Shown here piece by piece: positions 1 to 5,153 of a stretch of DNA of 5,792 bases. The stretch is from positions 1-5,792 of the forward strand of contig DASUMP010000022.1 of NCBI GenBank assembly GCA_036277635.1, written 5' to 3'. Source of the stretch: DASUMP01 sp036277635 (GTDB taxonomy: Bacteria > Actinomycetota > Acidimicrobiia > IMCC26256 > PALSA-610). The notes under the pieces are model-generated. The model was not told the DNA's origin and did not search any database. It was given only the letters and a program-made list of their open reading frames with translations. A program made the position numbers and the translations under genes. The stretch's first letter is position 1. Every line of letters starts with the position of its first letter.

Positions 1-712
1 CGCGCGCGGCCATCGCGCCGAGCTCCACCGTGTCGGCGTGATAGCTGAAGATGTTCTCGTACACGGTCCCCGCGATGAGCTCGGCCATCGCGGAGGTCCG
101 ACAAGCCTCGTGGACGAGCACGTCGGCGTCGGCCGCCAACGCTTCGACCTCGGCGCACACGCGGGTGTCGCCCGAGATGACGACGACGCCGTCGGGCGTC
201 TCCACCCGATACGCGACAGCCTCGGGGACCGGCTCGTGGTGCACCGCGACGGCGAGCACGCGCACGGACCCGTCGTCACTGGTCCACACGAGCACCGGTT
301 CCGGCGTGACCGGGTGCGGCCGGAGGTCGAGCTCGATCGGTGCGGCACCGACGTGGTGCACGCGCAGCGCGAGATCGTCGGCGTACGGGTCGAGCATGCG
401 CCGCACGAACTCGCACGTGATGCCCTCCGGTGCGACGACCACCAGCGGTCCCGACGTCACCAGCTGCTGTTGGACCCAACGAGTCATCGCGACGTCGGGG
501 AGTCCGACCACGTGGTCGCTGTGCACGTGCGTGACGAAGAGCGCGGTGAGCGCGTGCGGCGGCGTGCCCGCCTCCATCAACCGCATCACGGTCGAGCGCC
601 CGGCGTCGAACTGCAGCGCGACGTCACCGTGGCGAACAAGCGTTCCCGCGCCCGCGGTCCCAGGTCGAGGGTGCGGCACCCCGGTGCCGGTGAGCACCAC
701 TTCGGTCGTCAC
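1..712 (-). CDS. MBL-fold metallohydrolase, RNase Z-like (C-terminus off window)
   Basis: This is the N-terminal 237 residues of a metallo-beta-lactamase-fold hydrolase; the 3' end lies beyond the left edge. The protein opens with a short beta strand and a G-T-G-V-P-H-P-R-P loop (residues 9-17), followed by FDAGRST (35-41). The zinc-binding motif THVHSDH is at 61-67 (H62, H64, D66, H67). A second metal-ligand motif, SGDT, is at 180-183 with D182. VHEAC is at 200-204, and SYHADTVELG at 223-232 probably supplies the last histidine. This order matches the RNase Z / arylsulfatase-like branch of the superfamily, whose members cleave phosphodiester or ester bonds using two metal ions. True tRNA 3' processing is not shown; a general hydrolase is as likely. 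The GTG start is chosen because GGAGGG (minus strand, 718-723) lies 5 bases upstream and the G-T-G-V-P motif follows at the usual distance. It is transcribed divergently from the MOSC gene. Fold is confident, substrate is not. Confidence 0.9.
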   Translation of the reverse strand, partial: MTTEVVLTGTGVPHPRPGTAGAGTLVRHGDVALQFDAGRSTVMRLMEAGTPPHALTALFVTHVHSDHVVGLPDVAMTRWVQQQLVTSGPLVVVAPEGITCEFVRRMLDPYADDLALRVHHVGAAPIELDLRPHPVTPEPVLVWTSDDGSVRVLAVAVHHEPVPEAVAYRVETPDGVVVISGDTRVCAEVEALAADADVLVHEACRTSAMAELIAGTVYENIFSYHADTVELGAMAAR

Positions 713-834
713 TCGTGCCCTCCATTCCCAGCTCGACGCGGCGCGGATCTTCGCCGGGACATTGCTGCACGGACTGGCACGCGTGCAACCATCTGCACGA
801 GCCGCACCCCTGCAACACTCGTGAGGTGACTCCG
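713..834. promoter_or_regulatory. Divergent intergenic promoter region
   Basis: These 122 bases separate two divergent genes and must hold the promoters of both unless either is read from further away. I see no convincing -35/-10 pair on either strand. The ribosome binding sites at its two ends (minus-strand GGAGGG at 718-723 and plus-strand GAGGTGA at 823-829) are clear. The CGTGCA half-sites in the middle are listed separately. Confidence 0.5.
766..799. promoter_or_regulatory. Operator-like cluster of CGTGCA half-sites
   Basis: Three copies of the same six bases occur in alternating orientation: TGCACG at 766-771, CGTGCA at 782-787 and TGCACG at 794-799. The second and third form an inverted pair with a 6-base spacer. 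The first and second form one with a 10-base spacer that contains the start of a perfect 10-base palindrome, GCACGCGTGC (777-786). The central position between divergent genes fits a repressor or activator site, but short GC-rich palindromes are common in such DNA, so this is suggestive only. Confidence 0.3.
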
Positions 835-1500
835 GTGCCGTCGAACATCGCGCGCTTGGTCTCGGTGAACGTGGGCGTGCCGCGCAACGTCGAATGGTTC
901 GGTCGGACCGTCACGACGGCAATCTGGAAAGACCCGGTCGCGCATCGCGTCGCGGTGCGCGGCGTGAACGTCGACGGCGACGACCAGGCCGACCGGCGGG
1001 TGCACGGCGGACCCGACAAGGCCGTCTACGCGTACTCCGTGGAGGACTACGCGTGGTGGGCCGGAGAGCTTGGCGTCCCCGTGCTGCCGGGAACGTTCGG
1101 CGAGAACCTCACGACCGAGGGCATCGACCTCACTCAGACCGTCATCGGTGAGCGGTGGCGCGTCGGCACCGCGACGTTGGAGGTCGCCCAGCCGCGGCTG
1201 CCGTGCTTCAAGCTCGGGATCCGCATGGGCGACGCCGACTTCGTCGAGCACTTCGAGCGCGCTGAGCGTCCCGGCGCCTACCTCCGCATCATCGACGAAG
1301 GCGAGGTCGGCGCGGGCGACAACATCGACGTGGTGGCGCGGCCGACACACGGGCTCACCACTGTCGCGCTGGCGAGCCTGCAACACGATGGCAACGACGC
1401 GCTCGTCGAGCTCGCGCTCTCCGTCGAGTCGCTCCCCGAGGGCTGGAGACACACCCTCGAGCAACGTCGCGCGCGGGCCGCGCGTCGCGAACAGGGCTGA
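835..1500 (+). CDS. MOSC-domain protein, YiiM-like
   Basis: This 221-residue protein is close to the usual length of the YiiM group of MOSC (molybdenum cofactor sulfurase C-terminal) proteins. Characterised relatives bind molybdenum cofactor and help detoxify N-hydroxylated bases such as 6-hydroxylaminopurine; that activity here is family-based inference. Visible landmarks are VHGGPDKAV at 56-64, TFGENL at 87-92 and QPRLPC at 119-124, whose Cys124 is the conserved MOSC cysteine that would ligate the metal. The C-terminal helix SLPEGWRHTLEQRR (199-212) resembles the 3-alpha domain that follows MOSC in YiiM. No signal peptide or membrane segment is present, so it should be cytosolic. GTG at 835 is chosen because GAGGTGA (823-829) is a strong ribosome binding site 5 bases upstream. 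GTG at 826 and 715 are also in frame, but the added residues look non-coding. It stands alone, divergent from the MBL-fold gene. Confidence 0.92.
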   Translation: MPSNIARLVSVNVGVPRNVEWFGRTVTTAIWKDPVAHRVAVRGVNVDGDDQADRRVHGGPDKAVYAYSVEDYAWWAGELGVPVLPGTFGENLTTEGIDLTQTVIGERWRVGTATLEVAQPRLPCFKLGIRMGDADFVEHFERAERPGAYLRIIDEGEVGAGDNIDVVARPTHGLTTVALASLQHDGNDALVELALSVESLPEGWRHTLEQRRARAARREQG

Positions 1501-1519
1501 CGAACTCTTCTCGCACGCT

Positions 1520-1559
1520 CTACAGGTTCTCGCGCCTTCGGGTGTTGAGGCACGCAGGA
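1520..1559 (+). promoter_or_regulatory. Putative ECF-sigma promoter, copy 1
   Basis: The element consists of CTACAGGTT at 1520-1528, a 12-base spacer, GGTGTTGA at 1541-1548, and a trailing GCA-C-GCAGGA ending at 1559. The same arrangement with the same spacing occurs at 2633-2672 upstream of the ECF sigma gene; 33 of 40 positions agree, with most mismatches in the spacer. Reading ACAGGTT as the -35 element and GTTGA as the -10 element leaves about 15 bases between them, close to the normal ECF spacing. The propeller gene starts 20 bases after the element ends. That it is a promoter for this sigma factor is inference. Confidence 0.6.
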
Positions 1560-1578
1560 GCAACGAGGGGAGCTGGCG

Positions 1579-2520
1579 ATGCGGAGATCTCGAGCACTGT
1601 TGGTGGCCACCGTCATGGTGCTGGTCGGAGTCGCGACCGCGCTGTCGGCGCCGAGCGGAGCGATGATGGTCGATCTCGGGGACTGGTCGTCGGCCACTCG
1701 CGTCGAGGACGCAGCCGGTACCGATCCGGCGTTCAACGGACCGTCGCTCGACGGGTGCCCGTTCATCGCACCCGACTCGAAGATGTTCTTCATGGCGTCG
1801 ACGCGCCCCGGTGGACTCGGCGGCATCGACATCTGGATGTCGACCCGCGCGAGCGAAGCCGACCCGTGGGGCGCGCCCGTCAACGTCGGCGCGCCGGTCA
1901 ACTCGTCGGCCAACGACTTCTGCCCGACGATCGCGCGCGACGGCAAGACCTTCTACTTCGTGTCGAACCGCGCCGGCACGTGTGGCGGTGACGACGTGTA
2001 CGTGAGCCGGCGTCGCACCGACGGTTGGGACGAGCCGGTGAACCTCGGCTGCGACACGGCTGGCGGGCCGAACAGCAGCGCGAACGAAGCCGGGCCGTTC
2101 CCGATCAACGAGCCGCACAGCGGTCCGACGATCTACTTCTCGAGCACGCGGGCGGGCACCAACGACCTGTACCGCTCCGAGTCGCACGGTGGCGTGTTCG
2201 GCCCCGCCGACCTCATCGAGGAGCTCAGCTCGCCCGCCCAGGACGGTCAGCCGAACCTGCGCCGGGACGGACTCGAGATCTTCTTCTTCAGCAACCGGCC
2301 CGGCAGTCTCGGCAACGACATCTACTCCGCGACGCGGGCGAGCACCGCCGATGCGTGGTCGGCGCCCGTGAACCTGGGTCCGGCGGTCAACAGCGACGCC
2401 AGCGAGACCCGACCGTCGCTGTCCTGGGACGGCACGACGCTGTACTTCGGCTCGAACCGGGCCGGCGGGGAGGGCGACAACGATCACTACGTGAGCGTCC
2501 GTCTGGCCCACCCGGCCTGA
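1579..2520 (+). CDS. Secreted PD40/TolB-like beta-propeller protein
   Basis: The 313-residue product begins with a signal peptide: basic MRRSR, a hydrophobic core at about 6-23, and likely cleavage after ALSA (24) or SGA (28). The mature part is made of about five PD40 (WD40-like, TolB-type) repeats at roughly 59-105, 114-160, 172-210, 224-270 and 277-308. Each carries a P-x-x-x-x-DG-x-x-(F/Y)F-x-S-x-R-(P/A)G pattern followed by D-(I/V/L)-(W/Y). Residues 74-133 and 238-296 are an evident internal duplication, both containing TRAS and APVN. Cys60, Cys115, Cys135 and Cys158 are in the exported part and could form disulfides. There are no catalytic residues, so a binding or scaffold role outside the membrane is likely; the ligand is unknown. 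ATG at 1579 has GGGGAG (1567-1572) 6 bases upstream. The 40-base element at 1520-1559 suggests control by the ECF sigma factor encoded next to it. Confidence 0.88.
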   Translation: MRRSRALLVATVMVLVGVATALSAPSGAMMVDLGDWSSATRVEDAAGTDPAFNGPSLDGCPFIAPDSKMFFMASTRPGGLGGIDIWMSTRASEADPWGAPVNVGAPVNSSANDFCPTIARDGKTFYFVSNRAGTCGGDDVYVSRRRTDGWDEPVNLGCDTAGGPNSSANEAGPFPINEPHSGPTIYFSSTRAGTNDLYRSESHGGVFGPADLIEELSSPAQDGQPNLRRDGLEIFFFSNRPGSLGNDIYSATRASTADAWSAPVNLGPAVNSDASETRPSLSWDGTTLYFGSNRAGGEGDNDHYVSVRLAHPA

Positions 2521-2521
2521 A

Positions 2522-2597
2522 TCGTCGATGCTGGTGCCAGGTCGGAGCCCATCCGGGGTGGTGGAGTTGACCGGCATCGAGCACCAGCATCCGACGA
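2522..2597. repeat. Large imperfect inverted repeat after the propeller gene
   Basis: The left arm, 2522-2537 (TCGTC followed by GATGCTGGTGC), is the reverse complement of 2581-2597 except for one bulged G, giving a 16-base-pair stem. The 43-base loop can pair further: TGCC-A-GGTC at 2535-2543 with GACCGGCA at 2569-2576, or alternatively TCGATGC at 2525-2531 with GCATCGA at 2574-2580. It starts 1 base after the propeller stop codon and ends 36 bases before the sigma promoter element. No T-run follows on either strand, so it is not a canonical intrinsic terminator. It may stabilise the 3' end, insulate the two units, or act as a protein-binding site. Confidence 0.6.
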
Positions 2598-2632
2598 GCG
2601 CCACGCGCTGGACCGATCGCGCCGCCGGCGCC

Positions 2633-2672
2633 CTACAGGTTTTCGCTCCCCCCGGTGTTGATGCAGGCAGGA
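2633..2672 (+). promoter_or_regulatory. Putative autoregulatory ECF-sigma promoter, copy 2
   Basis: This is the second copy of the element at 1520-1559: CTACAGGTT at 2633-2641, a 12-base spacer, GGTGTTGA at 2654-2661, and a trailing GCA-G-GCAGGA ending at 2672. The spacer has drifted while the two boxes are identical. ECF sigma factors commonly transcribe their own gene, so a copy directly ahead of the sigma gene fits autoregulation. If GTTGA is the -10 box, transcription would begin near 2668, leaving a very short or absent leader before the ATG at 2672 and about 12 bases before the alternative GTG at 2681. Confidence 0.6.
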
Positions 2673-3220
2673 TGCGACAGGTGCCCGGCACCGGGGGGTG
2701 GGAGACGACCGCGCTCGACGAGCCGGTCGTGCCGCGCGTCGTCGCGCTGCTCACCTTCGAGGAGTTCTTCGAACAGGAGCAGGGACGCCTGCTCCGCGCG
2801 CTCGCGGTGATCACCGGGAGCCGGCGCGAAGCGGAAGACCTGGCCCAGTCGGCGTTCGTCAAGGTGTTCGAGCGGTGGGACCGCGTCGCCGTGATGGACG
2901 AACCCGCGGGGTATCTCCACCGCACGGCGATGAACTTGTTCCGCAACCAGCACCGGCGTGCGCGTCTGGCGCTCCGGCGTGCGGTCGGGATCGGTCCCGA
3001 GCAGGACGTCTTCAAACCGGTCGAAGACCGCGACGTCGCGGTCCGTGCACTCGCCGCGCTCACCACGAGGCAACGCGCCGCGCTCGTGCTGACCGAGGCA
3101 CTCGGCTACTCCGGCGAAGAGGCGGGTCGTCTCCTGGGCATCAAAGCGTCGACCGTGTTCGCACTCACCCATCAGGCCCGCGCCGCGCTACGCGCCAACG
3201 CGGAGGCGAGCGATGAGTGA
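2672..3220 (+). CDS. ECF-type RNA polymerase sigma factor
   Basis: This is a two-domain sigma-70-family factor of 182 residues from the ATG used here. Sigma region 2 spans about 28-98, with the helix EDLAQSAFVKVFERW at 55-69 (core-polymerase binding) and YLHRTAMNLFRNQHRR at 81-96 (-10 recognition). A short linker leads to region 4 at about 122-175: LTTRQRAALVL (130-140), then the helix-turn-helix around GYSGEEAGRLLGIKASTV (145-162). There is no region 1.1, 3 or C-terminal extension, as expected of ECF factors. The recognition helix (ASTVFALTHQARAAL) lacks the lysine/arginine usual in TVKSR-type helices, which may go with the unusual -35 box. The start is uncertain: GTG 2681 has AGGA 8 bases upstream, and GTG 2729 would give a 163-residue protein beginning just before the first domain. 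The frame is open upstream to 2528, but that part overlaps the promoter element. The gene overlaps the next one by 8 bases. Confidence 0.93.
   Translation: MRQVPGTGGWETTALDEPVVPRVVALLTFEEFFEQEQGRLLRALAVITGSRREAEDLAQSAFVKVFERWDRVAVMDEPAGYLHRTAMNLFRNQHRRARLALRRAVGIGPEQDVFKPVEDRDVAVRALAALTTRQRAALVLTEALGYSGEEAGRLLGIKASTVFALTHQARAALRANAEASDE
3202..3220 (+). promoter_or_regulatory. Ribosome binding site and sigma/partner overlap
   Basis: GGAGG at 3202-3206 lies inside the end of the sigma gene, 6 bases before the ATG at 3213; the sigma stop codon TGA is at 3218-3220. The resulting 8-base overlap indicates translational coupling, as usual for an ECF factor and its regulator made in matched amounts. 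Confidence 0.75.
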
Positions 3221-4451
3221 TCCGCGCGCGCTGCTCGAACGCGAGATGGCCGACCTCGAGCTGCACACCTTCACGCTCGACGAGTTCCACCACCGCCGGC
3301 GCCGGGCGCAACGCAACCGTCGGGTCAGGTTCACGGTGATGAGCCTCGTGCTCGCGGCCGTCGTCGGCGGCGGAGTGCTCCGCACGATCGCGGTCGACCC
3401 GGCGCAGCGGATCGCGACGTCGAACGGTCCCGCGCCGGAGCCGCCGAGCCCTTTCATCGGCATGTGGGCGTCGACCGACACCGACGGGTCCTCACAGACC
3501 CTGGAGATCCGCGCCGTCGGTGACGACGGTTTCGCGGTCGTGATGCACGACGACGCCGCAACCCAGGCGTGCGTCGGTGGCGGCGCCGCGACGCTGACCG
3601 GAACCGCCCACGTCGAAGCGAGCGGGACGTTCGTGATCGTCGCCGACGCCGCCTGTGACGACGGGAGCATCCCGGAACCGCTGAGCGACCCGGCGCGCGC
3701 AGCCGACTTCCTGGCGCTGCTCGCTCGGATGGAGCTTCGCTACAACTCCGTGACCGACGAGCTCATCGGCCTCGAGGTCGTGTGGCGACGCGCCGCGCCC
3801 GACGGGTCGCAAGACGTGAACAGGCTCTCCGATCTCGACACCCTCACGCCCGGGCGGTACTTCGTCGACCTCGACGGGCCCAAGGCCGCGCGGGTGCGCG
3901 CGACGTTCGAGGTCGCCGCGGAGGGGTGGGAGCCGTGGATCGGGGTCGTGAAGGAGAGCGGCGACGGTGCCGTCTGGTTGAGCATCGTGACGGTCGACAA
4001 CGTGATGCGTGACGCCTGCCTCGACCAACGCCCCGCCGAACCCGCGGTCGGTCCGACCGTCGACGATCTCGCGACTGCGCTCGCCGGACTGGCACCGTTC
4101 GAGGTGAGCGAGCCGCCGACCGACGTCGAGCTGTTCGGCTACCGCGGCAAGCACCTCGCGCTGACCGTGCCCGCGCTGGCGGTGACCGGCGAAGGCAGCG
4201 ACCGTGAGTTCATCGACTGCACCGATCATCGCTTGCGCAGCTGGATGGCACCGAGCCTCGGTCGCGGTGAGGCGTTCTACGGCTACAACGGCGAGGTGGG
4301 GCGAACCGAGGAGTTCTGGATCCTCGACGTCGACGGCACTCGCGTCGTCATCGTGACGAACACCGCGCTCAGCTCGGTCCCCGACGATGTCGCCGAGCTG
4401 CGTGCCATCTTCGACTCCATCCGGATCGAACCCGCGGGCGCGACCTCCTGA
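3213..4451 (+). CDS. Single-pass membrane protein, probable anti-sigma factor/sensor
   Basis: I do not recognise a named family with certainty. The 412-residue product has a short charged N-terminal segment (1-38, including a basic run around HHRRRRAQRNRR at 26-37), one membrane helix at about 39-57, and a large extracytoplasmic part. That topology, and the 8-base overlap with the ECF sigma gene, point to an anti-sigma factor with its sigma-binding tail in the cytosol and a sensor outside. The tail has no H-x3-C-x2-C zinc motif and is too short for a classical anti-sigma domain. The exported part has two sections: about 80-200 and about 210-406, the second opening with TPGRYFVDLDGP (212-223) and closing with FWILDVDGTRVVIVTN (368-383) and a short helix. 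Four cysteines (120, 148, 269, 336) fall two per section, suggesting one disulfide in each. The same residues could belong to a lipoprotein-like or transport-associated domain, so the anti-sigma role rests mainly on context. Confidence 0.8.
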   Translation: MSDPRALLEREMADLELHTFTLDEFHHRRRRAQRNRRVRFTVMSLVLAAVVGGGVLRTIAVDPAQRIATSNGPAPEPPSPFIGMWASTDTDGSSQTLEIRAVGDDGFAVVMHDDAATQACVGGGAATLTGTAHVEASGTFVIVADAACDDGSIPEPLSDPARAADFLALLARMELRYNSVTDELIGLEVVWRRAAPDGSQDVNRLSDLDTLTPGRYFVDLDGPKAARVRATFEVAAEGWEPWIGVVKESGDGAVWLSIVTVDNVMRDACLDQRPAEPAVGPTVDDLATALAGLAPFEVSEPPTDVELFGYRGKHLALTVPALAVTGEGSDREFIDCTDHRLRSWMAPSLGRGEAFYGYNGEVGRTEEFWILDVDGTRVVIVTNTALSSVPDDVAELRAIFDSIRIEPAGATS

Positions 4452-4490
4452 GGCGCACAACCTCGGCTGGACACGCGATGATCGTCCGTG

Positions 4491-5114
4491 ATGGACGAGC
4501 AGAAGTCGTGGATGGCGCTCGTCGCCGAGAACCCCGACCACTCGCAGTGGTACATCGAACGGTTCCGCGAGATGGCAGCGTCGGGTCGCGACCTCCACGG
4601 CGAGGCGCGCCTCGTCGACGCGATGGCGCCGCGCAACGGCCGCCTCCTCGACGCGGGGTGCGGGCCCGGTCGGGTCGGAGGCCGACTGCACGAGCTCGGT
4701 CACGACGTCGTCGGCATCGACATCGACCCGGCGCTCATCGCGGCCGCCGAGGAGGACCATCCCGGCCCACGCTGGATCGTGGGCGACCTCGCATCCATCG
4801 ACCTGCCCTCGCTCGGCGTGGACGCCGGCTTCGACGTGATCGTGTCGGCCGGCAACGTCATGACGTTCGTCGACGCGGCGAGCCGACGGGCCGTGCTCAC
4901 CAACCTCGCCGGCATGCTCGCCGACGACGGTCGGCTCGTCGTCGGCTTCGGTGCCGGCCGCGGCTACACGTTCGACGACTTCGAAGCGGACGCCACGTCG
5001 AGCGGCCTCGAGTTCGACCTGCGCCTCGCCACCTGGGATCTCCGGCCGTGGACCGCCGAGTCCGACTTCATCGTGGCAGTGCTCCGGCGCGATCGCGCCG
5101 TCACGAAGCGCTGA
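4491..5114 (+). CDS. Class I SAM-dependent methyltransferase
   Basis: This 207-residue protein is a soluble Rossmann-fold methyltransferase. Motif I, RLLDAGCGPGRVGGRL, spans 51-66 and binds S-adenosylmethionine through its glycines. The acidic residue after strand 2 is in VVGIDIDP (73-80), and GDL at 98-100 is the motif around the adenine. FDVIVSAGNVMTFV (114-127) is strand 4 and the following helix. The N-terminal helix (about 1-45) likely caps the active site. The C-terminus has FDLRLATWDLRPW (175-187) and FIVAVLRR (192-199), the closing beta strands. It resembles the Methyltransf_11/25 small-molecule group; the substrate cannot be told. The start is ATG 4491, with GTG 4488 directly before it as an alternative; no good ribosome binding site is visible for either. 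The gene lies 39 bases after the membrane-protein gene on the same strand with no clear terminator between, so it may be the last gene of the sigma operon. Confidence 0.92.
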   Translation: MDEQKSWMALVAENPDHSQWYIERFREMAASGRDLHGEARLVDAMAPRNGRLLDAGCGPGRVGGRLHELGHDVVGIDIDPALIAAAEEDHPGPRWIVGDLASIDLPSLGVDAGFDVIVSAGNVMTFVDAASRRAVLTNLAGMLADDGRLVVGFGAGRGYTFDDFEADATSSGLEFDLRLATWDLRPWTAESDFIVAVLRRDRAVTKR

Positions 5115-5119
5115 TCCGT

Positions 5120-5138
5120 CGCTCCCGCGGCGCGAGCG
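5120..5138. terminator. Weak hairpin between convergent genes
   Basis: CGCTC at 5120-5124 pairs with GAGCG at 5134-5138 across a 9-base GC-rich loop. It sits in the 39-base gap between two convergent genes, where a bidirectional terminator would be expected. There is no T-run on either side and the stem is only 5 base pairs, so the call rests mostly on position. Confidence 0.25.
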
Positions 5139-5153
5139 GACCCGACGAGTGCC

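Noticed and set aside
777..786. Perfect palindrome GCACGCGTGC as an independent site
   Set aside because: A 10-base GC palindrome is expected by chance in this DNA; it is kept only as part of the half-site cluster.
38..829. 263-residue plus-strand open frame
   Set aside because: It is antisense to the MBL-fold gene, which has a complete zinc motif and a good ribosome binding site. The product is rich in H, R, D and V with no recognisable fold.
715..834. N-terminal extension of the MOSC protein to GTG 715
   Set aside because: The 40 added residues do not fit the family. They cross the divergent intergenic region, and GTG 835 has a strong GAGGTGA site correctly spaced.
2528..2671. N-terminal extension of the sigma factor to GTG/ATG at 2528
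   Set aside because: The extra 48 residues would be encoded by the inverted repeat and the promoter-like element, and show no resemblance to sigma factors, which begin at about LTFEEFF.
709..3066. 785-residue open frame on the minus strand
   Set aside because: It runs antisense to the MOSC, propeller and sigma genes, all of which have recognisable domains. Its product is arginine/valine/glycine-rich low-complexity sequence typical of a high-GC shadow frame.
4450..4464. GAGG / CCTC hairpin just after the membrane-protein gene as a terminator
   Set aside because: It has four base pairs only and no T-run, too weak to call.
3492..4760. 422-residue minus-strand open frame
   Set aside because: It is antisense to the membrane-protein and methyltransferase genes and has shadow-like composition. 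No start signal or domain is seen.
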